A stretch of DNA of 64,000 nt from Pristionchus mayeri (lineage: Eukaryota; Nematoda; Chromadorea; Rhabditida; Neodiplogasteridae). The DNA is taken from contig BTRK01000002.1 of the NCBI GenBank assembly GCA_036245805.1, positions 1,674,001 through 1,738,000 of the forward strand. Direction: 5' to 3'. Position 1 is the first letter of the stretch, and every line of letters begins with the position of its first letter. The position numbers were made by a program, and so were the translations under genes. Shown piece after piece: positions 10,946-22,900 of this stretch. The notes beneath the pieces are model-generated. The model was not told the DNA's origin, made no database searches, and saw nothing but the letters and a program-made list of their open reading frames with translations.

Positions 10946-13900
10946 ATCTACAATTATTATGTTTTATTTTGGACCTATTTGAATAAGAAACTGAAAACGT
11001 TCAGAGTATTCCACTCAAATCATATCGGTGAAACCTATTTTGATTTTTTTTGAGGTGATTTTCTCACGTCTTTCTCCTTCTCCATGTTTAGCAGTTTATC
11101 CGTCTTCGTCATCTCCAGTCGACGCAGGAATCCAAACGAGCCGTTCTCCAGGAAGACCAAAAGGGCCGCTCCGAGAATCGCCTGGAAATTTCAGATGCGA
11201 CGATTTCACAAGGCAATTCTAAAAGTCACTGCAAGATCGGATCTTTGCGTACTTGTATTTTGCAAAATTTTCAAAGATCCATTTTATATTATATTTAACA
11301 TTACCTGCACTATTAGCGCCAGTAGGTGAATGCCCATCAGTTCGCCCTGCAGCGGAGAAGGCACAGGGATGGTGCCGACGAGGTCCGCACGATTGATCTG
11401 GTCTGATATGAGGATCTCATTAGCTATATTCCATTTCATTTTGTATATGTTTCAGTCTCAGATCAACTATTTATATATTTTTGGTTCCATAATGACCCTT
11501 CTCTCTCTGAGAAAAAAAAAATTTATGAACATAAAATAATTACAGTCATAATTACAATAAACTATTGACGAATGCACGTGAGAGCACTTACGAAAGTAAG
11601 CGTCACCGAAGGTGATGCTCTGATAGATAAAGCTATACATATAATTGCCTCGAGCAATAAGTTGCTCAATAAACCAACTGCCGTATTGGATATGCTTCAG
11701 ACCAAGTTCATCTCTTGCTATATTTTAGTGCGGTGATCATTTCATGGTTTCCTTTTCAAATCAAAACAAAACAAGAAAATGTGTGTAAATGTGAAAACTT
11801 TTCTCACGGAAGTACGCGTCACCGAAGGTGATGCTCTGGTAGGCCATCGCTCCTCGGGAGATGCCCATGCCCAGATTGTACTGGGGCACGATCTGTGGAG
11901 GTTAGAGTTCGCAAATTGGGTCTCCGTCTCTTCATTTCCCACACTATCTCGACCGGTCGAGCCGCGAGAGAGTGTGGGAAATGAGACCGTGGTTTCACTT
12001 CTCGAACTCTATAGAAATTATAGAATTCGTTTGAGTATTTTGCATTTGTTGTGTTGGTTCACTTTTCTTTTTTGGATCAATAGTAATACATATTGAAGAG
12101 CAACTAACCAGAAAGGCATAATAACAGACATCGTGCGCTATTCCGAGGGCCGAGTTCTGAAACAAAATTGTTTATTCAGATTATTAAACGTTGACAGTAT
12201 TAATGCATCTTTTTAATGAACACAAAATGAATTATAATAGCTAAAGTAAGAAAATAATAAAAAATATAGAGAATTCCCCCTTAACGGGCTTGTGCAAATG
12301 TACTCACCGATCCCATCATCTGCTCCAGAATGAGTACGGTCATCGAGGTAACAACGCCCACGAAGAAAGTTCCTGAATGATTTAACGAATCAGTGAATGA
12401 CTAATTGATCTAATCATTTTCACATTGCAATTAAGATCGGCGCTAGGTCGGATGAGAACTATAACGCCTTTGATATATAAATTGCGGCATGACGTCAGAG
12501 TTCTCATACGACCTAGTACCTTAAGATGCTATCAACTAACAAAATGACGAAATGCCCAATAATTAAAAACAATCTGAACTGGATCGCAAAACAGAATGAG
12601 TTTCATACAAAAATCAATAGCCATGCAAGGATTGTTAAATTGATTGATGTAGCATGATCATATCAAAACACTATTTTTTTTAAAAATACCATTCAATCAG
12701 TGGTTAATCACTGTTTGAATATGGTGAGACTTTCAAAAACAACTATTCAAATATGTGTTTAAAATGCAAATTATTCCTTACACTCCTTATTTCTCTATCA
12801 CTCCAGAGTGGTTCATTTGAGTTGCAAACACTTATATATTTGTTTTGAACGAATACCTAGTGCGATCATCACAAAGGCCAGTGCGGCGATGTTGAAGTAG
12901 CGCTGCAGAATGTACACCAGCAGTAGGTCGACAAATCTGAAACGGCGTTTTCACATTGTGCAGACTACCGTAATCCTGATCGACTTGTGAACACTATTCC
13001 TCACTAAAATGACTTTACTTTAACGATTTCATGATTAACCATCTCTTTTGATCGCTACCCCATACCCGTAGAGCAGCCACAGCAGGAAGAAGCATCCAAC
13101 CAGAGAAGGAGTGTAAGTGAAATCTTTCACACCAAGTGCGATATAGATGATAATGATGAGCACGATGGAGAGGATTAACAGAGTCTGCAATATGGTTGTG
13201 CAGCAAGGACGACGATTACGAAATTCCCATCGCTGTCGAAAAATCGACAGGCGACGATTACTAAACACCATACCACGCACCATGTCGAATAGATAAGCCA
13301 TGGACCAGTACATCTTCCGCGAGAGACCCGAGACGATCTGCAGGTGCAGCGAGTGCGAGACGCGGTCCTGAAAAGAACACTGTAAACATTTATTTCATAT
13401 TTCTGATAAATTTTCAAATACTTGATCATGTTGAAGGGTGCAAGAATAGAGGATTGTAGAGCATATGTCATAGACACACCGCTATTTTCAATATGTCATA
13501 CCTCGACAAGAAACACGGAAAAGCCAGCCGGAATCACTGACAGAACGAGAACCAGAAGAACCACGCGGAAAAGGGTGATGCTCTGACTGTAATGGTAATT
13601 ATGATTGCAATGTAACGTAAAAATTTGCAAAGATATTGTGATGAATCGTTTGTAATTTATTGAGATGGAACATAACACATTAAAATTTAGAAAATTGATA
13701 AATGTTATAATAGTAGAAAACGATCTTGACTTACTCCGAGTTATCATCGTAGCTTTCCTCCAGTGAAGCATTCATAGGGTGATTGATGCCGACGATTCCC
13801 TGGTCGAAAGACTCGAGCGATTCGCCTGAAGTGAAACTTGGAGGAGAAAGGCGAGAGAGATGCGATTTTGACCCTTTGAAACTGATATACCGCTTGATGG

Positions 13901-16900
13901 TCGAGCTCGCATTATCGTACTATTATGAGTGACTATCAGAGAGAACTGACCAGAGGCCGTACAGCGAACAATAAAGTTCTGATTTTAAGATGCCCCTAGG
14001 AGTAACTTTTCACGCAGAGTTCGAAAATCGACCTTACGAAGCCGTATCTCTTACCCCTCATTTCATGTGTCGCGTTGAACCTGGGTGGTCGGTTTTTGTA
14101 TTTTTTGAACGGCTCATCCAAACTTCATAAATATATAGCAATTCTGAAAGATCTCGACGAGATAAGCATTTTTACTGTTGGAAGTGAAAATCTAGCTCAT
14201 CTGTTGAAAAAATTACGGTAATTTGAAAAATACAAATTTCTGCCCTGAAAAAGTGTTTTAACGTGTGTCATTTTAATGACCATTATTAGATTCCCCGTGA
14301 AAAGTTACCCTAGGAACCAACTTTTGGTGAAAAAATTCGTGCTTCAAAGGGGTCTCCTGAATCACAGAAGAGGAAAGGTAGTGATTTTTTTGCAAACATG
14401 TTTATTTTTAAGACGATCCACTGTGAACTCCGATTAAGTCTAGTCAGTTTATAGCTACACTTTGATAGGGGAAACATAAAACGTACAAAAAGGGCATTAT
14501 CTCAATTCGAAAAAATCGATTTTTATCATCTCGATTTTTCTCATATTTAGGGACATGCTACTTTTCCTTTACGATCCGAATTCCAATTATTTGAGGCAAA
14601 TCTAGTAGAATGGACCAACATATGCCAGAAAAGGCTGAGCTTAGGGTCCTCATTCATCCGGAAGGTAGGTATATTTTTGCTTGAAAATGCAAAATTGTTA
14701 GTGTCAGAAAAGAACGAAAACAAAATTTTAGCGTCATTTTGCGAGAATCGATTAGATTTTACTTGTATACAACTTCCCCCAACTAAATTCCTCAAGCGTT
14801 ATGCATTACAGCGGTAAATTAGCAGTTTTTGAAAAAAAATTATTTTTCAGGTGTCCAAAAAGTCATTTTTATTAGATTGAATATATGCTCCATTTTGCAA
14901 GTGCATAATACTTGGCCTAGAAGAAGTTGAATAATGTACAAAATTATCCGATAGCCCTCGTAACTTCGATATTATCATGTGAAACATATTTTTTACGAGC
15001 GCGATATTGCATTTTCAAGGAAAAATATACCTACCTTCCAGATGAATGAGGACCCTAAGCTCAACCTTTTCTGACATCTGTTGGTCCAGTCTACTAGATT
15101 TGCCCAAAACAATTGGAATTCGGATCGTAAAGGAAAAGTAGCATGTGCCTAAATATGATAAAAATCGAGATGATAAAAATCGATTTTTTCGAATTGAGAT
15201 AATGCCCGTTTTTTGAACGTTTTATGTTTCCCCTATTCAAAGTGTAGCTATAAACTGACTAGACTTAATCTGAGTTCACAGTGGATCGTCTTAAAAATAG
15301 ACATATTTGCAAAAAAATCACTACCTTTCCTCTTCTGTGATTCAGGAGACCCCTTTGAAGCACGAATTTTTTCACCAAAAGTTGGCTCCTAGGGTAACTT
15401 TTTACGGGGAATCTAATAATGGTGATTAAAATGATACACGTTGAAACACTTTTTCAGGGCAGAAATTTGTATTTTTCAAATTACCGTAACTTTTTCCACA
15501 GATGAGCTAGCTTTTCACTTCCAACAGTAAAAATGCTTATCTCGTCGAGATCTTTCGGAATTACTATACATTTATAAAGTTTGGATGAGCCGTTCAAAAA
15601 ATACAAAAACCGACCACCCAGGTTCAGCGCGACACACGAAATGAGATACGGCTTCGTAAGGTCGATTTTCGAACTCTGCGTGAAAAGTTACTCCTAGGGG
15701 CATGTTAAAATCAGAACTTTATTTTTCGCTGTACGGCCTATAGGTGTTATTGCTCGGTTCTCTCAGATGGTCACTCTTATAGTTTAGCCCCCCCCCCCCC
15801 CACCCACCTACTCTATTCCTATGTTGAGAGTAAGTTTGCACAATAGCGTATCCTAGTTAGTTGATATGATACAAAGATAATCGTCATAGTTTGCATTTCT
15901 AGTATGTTTCAATATTACTATGAATTTCTCTTTCCTTTCAATTATCGATTCTGCACACTCCACTCTCCTATTCTACGAAAACAATCAAAATTAGGCCTTT
16001 CAAGAAGCGACATCTTTAGTGAAGACAAGATTGGTGCAGAATGTAGAGGCATTATTAAAAACAGAAAAGGCAACAACAAATATTCGATGATAGTAGTCTT
16101 GCCATTCCGTAGGTGATCTGCCCGCAGCATCGCATTGCTCAGAATGTTTGTGTAGACGGGAAGAGACGCCCAGCGCTTGTTGTTGTACCACAACTTCAAT
16201 ATTTTTAATTAATTATAACATATAAACCATATTAAAAAATAAAACAAGAACTACAAAAAGACCGTTGCAGAACCTTCACAGACTCCCTTGTGTCCATTCC
16301 TTCTAGTACCCTGTCTGCGAATGAATCCATTGTGATGTCTCTTGAGAAATCCGGGATAGTGACATTCGGAGAAGGCAATGAGACCAGGTCTACAAATAAA
16401 CCTGATGAATCTGAAGGTGAAACGAAATCTAAGTGACCGCATCAACTTTGCACTTTTTAGGAAGTTTAAGTTGTGAATTGTTAATGATTTTTGAGATATA
16501 GATCTCATATATTTTGCATGATGTTTTTTCTTCCTTGGGATTATCCTGCTGTACCGAGATAAAAGCTAAATAGTAATCGGTTGGTCAAGTTAACAAATCC
16601 AATCACTCACCTACACCGATAACTTCTGCCTGAGCGTTGAGCACTTCCCTCAACAGCCTCCACCCCTCCTTCATCTGCTCCAGGCTCTGATCCGACGGTG
16701 CATCAGGATTCACGTGACCGAGAGACATGCCGCCAATGCTAAAATATAGCAACATAAATTATATTTTATTTGCATATTTGGTCATGTTTACAATTTGTAT
16801 GAGCTTGACTTTACATATGAATAAATACAACAATTAAAAAAAAAGATCAATGTGAAAGTGGAACTCAATATCCATAGTTTCCGGAGAAATATGTGATCAG

Positions 16901-19900
16901 GCGGAACTGCGAGATGTTTCTGAAATAATACAATTATTGGTTCGATTTGTTCATATTTACTCATTGGAAGCTATCAAAACTAGTTTTGCATCATAAAACA
17001 CACACACCAACCTGAACGAGAGATCGTAGAGGAAATCAGAAGTGTTCGACTCCATATGTTCGATTTGATTCATCGGATAGTCGTCCTTAATTACAACAAA
17101 TATACCATTCACAGTCACTCTCTATGAAAAACGATTCCTAAAATTAGTCTTAGAAAGGCTCTGCTACTCATAAGTAAGGCTGTGACAAATAAACACGGCT
17201 GTACTCCTATCGAACTTTAATCGATACAATCAGGAAGCAATTCATACCGCCGAGCAATCCCATACGAACGGTGTTGCTCCACAGGTCTGCTCTACATTGT
17301 ATGCTGTCTCATTCTGAACGTCACTCAGCATCGAATCGAGTGTCAGTGTGCCAACATCGTCCACCTCAGCCAGGCAAGGATGGTGTTTTGGATCACTGGA
17401 ATGAATTAAATCTAGTTTAGCGTGAAATGACACTAACTACTATGACATACTGTTTAGGGTTACGGTGTTTGTTATTTGATTGCCGTAAATATATGAAAAT
17501 CCGGCTCACTCTGCTCCTCCAGGAACGCATCGTGTACCCAATCCAGGAAAATCGATCATCGTCTCCAGAAGTTGTGCGCCTATATCGCCCGATGTCTGGT
17601 CCCAGAGACTGTAATTATGCCCTTACTTTATTGAGTGCTTACCTCCCAGAAACCGTTTTTCGTTATGACAAAATTTTCATGGTAATATTGAACAATAATA
17701 ACTGTGATGAATTCATATTGATCTTGAAACATACAACGGTGCTTCGAATGTGTTTCAGAAGATGATGTTAGAATGACTCCCTCAAGTTTTCAAATCTACC
17801 TGAAGTAGTTATCCGAGTAGTCGCCGTAGAGTGAGATAGCGAAGGTGAGAGGAGGCTGCGTGCTGATATCGCTAACCTGCGATTAATAACGTGGCACGCT
17901 ACACTGTACTATCTCCATTTTTCATTATTAGTTCATCGAGAATGGAGACGGCATATGCGTATTTATGAAATACTGGAATGACATATTTTTCAGAAAATGT
18001 CAGGCATGGTTGAGGCATAACTGATTAACTCCCACCTCGTCCGTTTTCACATTTGCGAATTTCGCGTAGAGTTCGCATGTGAGAAGTAGCAGAATTGGCA
18101 CAACCATCTGAAATAAAATTAATGTATCAGGTTGATGCAAAAGTTTCTTTCTTTTTTTTCAAATTTCTGCTGGCGTGCGTAGGCGTTCACGATTTTCTAA
18201 AAACTATATGTTATGGCCGTGATAGTACATTGCTAATCTTTGCTTTCAATCTACGTATCGCATAAAGATGCTGGTAAATTTTCGAAACGAAACATAGGAA
18301 AACTGCAATTTTTTAACGTTTTTGTTTGGGTCCTGATTTTCTTATAATAGTGATGTACTTGATCTGTAAATTAAAACAGCACTAGGACAAGAGTTGTTTC
18401 TTCAGATCAACACAATAAATCCGCATTCGAATGTGCGTCGGAAACAACGGACATCAAAAAGTGTTCCAGCGTCTCAAAATCATAGTTTCAAAAAATTCAG
18501 CTCATGAACCGCTTGGCGAATCCTTTCGTAATTATGCATGCATGCTTACACAGTAAGGTACTTCAGAATAAATCGCAATTTATCCCTCTTCATCTTCGCG
18601 CAAGAATACAGTGCTCATTAATTGAAATTACAAAATTTTGAAACATTTCTATATTTGGGCCAATGTTTCAAAAATGATATTCGTTGCAGAATACTCGTGT
18701 CGTGTCATACTACATACCCAAACATAGTACTCCACAATAACGTGTCAAATTTAGCCCCAGCACTTTCCTCCTCGGAGCTTCGGGCGATTGAAAAGTCGGT
18801 ATTATAGACGTGGTTCGATTACTTCCCAATTAAGCTGTCCTATTCTCGCCGATCAAATCGGATCAACATAGTGCCCGTTATAGAGTGGACTAATGCCGGT
18901 ATCAACATTGAAAAGTCATTAGTTGATTGGTCAAATGGAAAGAACTGGGGAAGCTAAAATGTTCCTTTCAGAAAAAAGAAAGAAACTTTTGCATCAACCT
19001 AATATTATGATTATTTCGTAAACAATTTATTGTATTTTATTTGTATCCAGCGACCTTCCAGACCATCGGAAATTTTGAATAACCACTAATTCAAAGTGTT
19101 TGTGAAACATATTTATGAGAAAAATCGACAATATTATCGATTGCCGTAATTCCTTCATCCTCGCGCATACCTCAAACAAGAGCGTCAGAAGACTCCTTCT
19201 CGTGTAGTGCATCCTAGCGGTGAGCAGCGCGCGTGCGTGTCTGCTCGCTCTGGGCGAGTGCTTCAGAGGCGCCGCCGATTCTGAAGTGGTGTACAAAAAA
19301 GGATTCGTCGACAGTCGAATTTTCTACAGTGGAGCTGATTTCATAATCGTCGTACTCACCGATACGAGTGTCGTGTGTATGCATTGTTGCGTGCTCTGAT
19401 TGCTGCTCGCTTGCGGCGACCTTGTCGCTCCCGCACGCGAAGCAAGATGCTAACTGATATTTTGAAAATATAAAAATTTGCCGATTCGCGTTTATCGGCG
19501 CTACTTCTGATCGCTTTAGCAGAGTAAAACAAAAGTTCCAAACAAAAACGAAATATATTTCTCTGATATTGATTTGTTAGAGCCTTTTGGAGTTAATTTG
19601 GGATCGTAAACTAACTTTCGCCATGCATCCTTTTCCCTCCACTTTTGTCAGCTTGAGATCCTTTTGGGGAGCGAGAGAAACGAAGATCTAATAATTTAAA
19701 AATTGTGTTTATATAAAACATTTATGGCAGCAATTCTCACCACGTCTTTAAGACATTGTCCCTGTCTGAAAAACTGACCCGACCTATTAGCACATGGTCA
19801 ATAACGCATGTTTTCTCACATCTTGCAGGGTTGGCGCAGAGATTCCGTAGTCTTCCAACTGCCACTCGCTCAATCTCGCGTCGAAATGTCGGAAGAACTC

Positions 19901-22900
19901 CTCGAGCACGGACGAATCGGCAGTGATGGGCAGGTGGAAGGTCAGTTCCTGTTAATTATAAAAAAATATGCTAAATTTCATTTTCTAAATATTGAATTTT
20001 CGAAGAGCACGACGAATCCCATACAAATTGGTATGATCTTTCTAAATTTCTGAGAGTTTCTCGTTTAGTGAGAATAATTTTTAGGGAAAACATATTTTCA
20101 ACTTACCTCATCCGTCTCATCAGCCAGTATTACGGGCAATTGCTCAGAGAGCTTGCAGATTTCATCGATAGCCTCTTTGAAATTGCACTGGGAATCCTAA
20201 ACATATATTTTTCTGTTTTTTTATTATATAGTTTGCACACTAAAGTAACTCAAAAGTCGTGACCTACCTTCTTGATACAGGTCAACGTCGAGTGTTGGCC
20301 GAATCGGTTCTTGAGAAATACTGAGGAGCCCAGAGCCGTGAGCTTGCCTGGGAAGTGGAATCATTATTTCGATTATGATTTTGCTCTCGCTTTCCCTCAA
20401 TATTAAAACACAAATAATGTCATATTTTTTTGGTAAAATGGAACTCTGGTACGTACTATATTGAGATCGAACGATCAACTCTTATGACATTATTGGAACA
20501 TAACGAAAAATGATTTGAGCAAATAGATAATAATTCTGGTTTATCAAAAATATCAAAAATATTTTTCTCACTCTGCCCGAGTTAATTAATTCTGGCCAAA
20601 TTATTGCTATCCCGATATCTGAGGGCGCACGAAACCATATATGCTTCGCTTTTACGACTCTCTATTTTTTTCAAACCGCTTTTCGTTATGTTCCAACAAT
20701 GTCTTAAGAGTAGATCGTTCAATGTCAACATAGTGCGTACCAGGCGAGTTCTCTACAAAAAATAATATTGACGGAAAGCAAGAGAACGTTGTCATTACCA
20801 GAGCTCGATAAATGAAATCATCTCTCATCATTTTCCACATCTCGCCGATCGACCGTCTAGAGAGTAGAGTGCGCAATTCGGGTAATAGTCTCTTCATTTA
20901 ACACACTCTCTCACTGCTCGACCGGTCTAGATAGTGTGTGAAATGAAGAGACCATTATCCGAATAGCGCACTCTACTAGAGAGTATGTCGAATGAAGAGA
21001 GCGTGGTATCATTACTCTCACCTTCCAATAGGATCGCTATCCGATCCGACAGCATGTCCGCCTCGTCCATGTGGTGCGTGGAGAGGAGAATCGTGCGATC
21101 TGCAGATCAAAGATTGCGATTCTCTTCATTAATTCGGCTTCCGAATGACCATTTATCATATTTCTCTAGGACTGTCACCTAATTTACTGACCTTTGTTGT
21201 GCTTCATCAGTCGTCTCCAGATGCCCTTCCTGCTCTCTGCCCATTCTATGTTAAACTGGCCCTATTGCCTTTCTTATGCGCATATTTTTCACACTCCGTT
21301 TTCGTTATTCCTTAACAGTCCACTACCGAGCTCGTCGGAGTACTAATTCGCTCAACCCTCTTATTCTTTTTGATCACCTTTCTTGTGGTTCATCAGCAGT
21401 CTCCAGATGCCCTTTCTGCTGTTCACGTCCACTCCCGCCGTCGGCTCATCCAGAATCACGAATCGACTCCCGCCGATCAGCGCGATGCCGATGCAGAGGC
21501 GACGTTTTTGACCACCTCAAAAAATTATTGTATTCTCCTACAAGAAAATATGTTTTTAATCGAGAAAGATATAGTTTTTATTTTTTCAGGAAATCTCTGG
21601 GGGGGGAATCATGTGTTTCCGGATGATTAATCAATTGAATTGATTGTGAAGCATAACATAAATGGACGCAATTCCTACTTGGAAATGTCTTTATTTATTC
21701 TACGTGCTATCTCGCCAGTATGAGCAGTGAGAGGGCATTACGTCGGATGAGAACTGTGACGTCAGGCCGATATATCAAACGCGGCTTGTCGGCATAGTTC
21801 TCATTCGACCTTGTGCCAGTGAGAGCACTCGAAGAATGAAGTGAATGCATTCTTGAAAAAGATATCCACATCTTCAACGCGCATTTCATACATCCAAAAT
21901 GGATGATATTATTGAGCCATACCTGACAGCTTTACCGAAGGACTGTTGGTCTTCTCTTCCAGCCCGACGCTTTCAATCACTTCAGCGACCTGTAAAGGGT
22001 CACACTAACGACCGGCCGAACGAATGTTTAGAATAAAGATACCGTGGTATCGTTTCTAGAATTCCACAGACCCCTAATAGAGCACGCAATTTAAAGTTGA
22101 TCACCTCTTTGTTTAAATGCTTACTATCGACACCCTTTAAAGCGGCGAAGAAGTAAAGTTGCTCGCGCACGGTTAGACTGTAATTGTTGATTTTCATTAT
22201 ATTAATTGATTAGATCCATTTATGGATCCTTCTTCATGTCTACTGTGAGCACACATTCCAAATATTCGATAAATATTTTTTTTAAAATTTCCGAACGGAA
22301 CAGCCTCAACAAACGAATTTCTATGCATGATCAGATTAAGAGGGAATGAAACCTATTTCAACAAAATTTCAGATCAAATAACTCACACATCGAATAGCAC
22401 GTTGTGCTGCGGGCAGAACCCCAGTGTTTCCCGCACAGCAGCCATATCTTTCCGGAGATCTCTTCAATATCGATTTATTTTACCATTTCGAAACATACTT
22501 TAGCCTACTTTCCATAGATCTTAGCAGTTCCGTTAGATGGTGAGAAGAGACCGCACATCATGGACCTGAAATAAGGTAATTTATGTTAAAATATATAATG
22601 CAAACCCACATTGTTGTTGTCTTTCCAGCACCGTTGTGCCCGAGCAGGCCCGTTATTTGACCCTCGTAGAGTCGTAGGTTGAGACCGTCCAACTGAAGAA
22701 AACAATATTTTAAAAATACATTATGAGTATTTTGATTTACTATCTAATAATACTCACCGCCTTCATTCCGTTGCCGTATGTCTTTTCTAATCCACGGATA
22801 GCTACGGTCATATGGTCATCCGTTGGATCCGGCTGCATTCTATCCGATGCTTGAGTAGCTTAAAATTGCGAGAACAATTTGCAACATTCAGCATGCAAAT

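Larger units (their letters stand above)
11060..13585 (-). other. Transporter TMD2 (exons)
   Basis: Hydrophobic exons in the family order: [20 protein letters not shown] (about 13500-13580), [20 protein letters not shown] (about 13290-13350), a helix near 13080-13190, [14 protein letters not shown] (about 12860), [19 protein letters not shown] (about 12320), [16 protein letters not shown] (about 12110), [18 protein letters not shown] (11808-11892), then a last helix in [18 protein letters not shown] (about 11130). The HLQ...YW and Pro-Ala-x-Phe landmarks are typical of ABCA TMD2. Confidence 0.85.
13755..18110 (-). other. Transporter TM helix and second extracellular loop (exons)
   Basis: From high to low: [16 protein letters not shown] (about 18045-18112, TM helix), [18 protein letters not shown] (about 17820), [20 protein letters not shown] (about 17520-17590), a Cys-containing exon at 17247-17400 ([11 protein letters not shown] ... 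[14 protein letters not shown]), [16 protein letters not shown] (about 17060), [15 protein letters not shown] (about 16900), [16 protein letters not shown] (about 16720), [20 protein letters not shown] (16130-16190) and [19 protein letters not shown] (about 13760-13830). The WYNN...LP...NAMLRA and NHPMN segments are ABCA landmarks. The exon at about 16870-16925 runs into TGA with no clear donor. Fold-back 13927-15776 sits in the intron before the last exon. Confidence 0.78.
21025..22858 (-). other. Transporter NBD1 (exons)
   Basis: In order: [18 protein letters not shown] (about 22760-22815), Walker [16 protein letters not shown] (about 22610-22660), [18 protein letters not shown] (about 22515-22565), Q-loop [12 protein letters not shown] (about 22400), [15 protein letters not shown] (about 22105-22175), [13 protein letters not shown] (about 21960), signature [18 protein letters not shown] and Walker [13 protein letters not shown] (21388-21513), His switch [20 protein letters not shown] (about 21030-21095). 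All ATP-binding and hydrolysis motifs look intact. Confidence 0.92.

Noticed and set aside
13496..16508. Several 60-90 codon frames within and near the fold-back element
   Set aside because: Frames in the palindrome mirror each other; the others are shadows of transporter exons.
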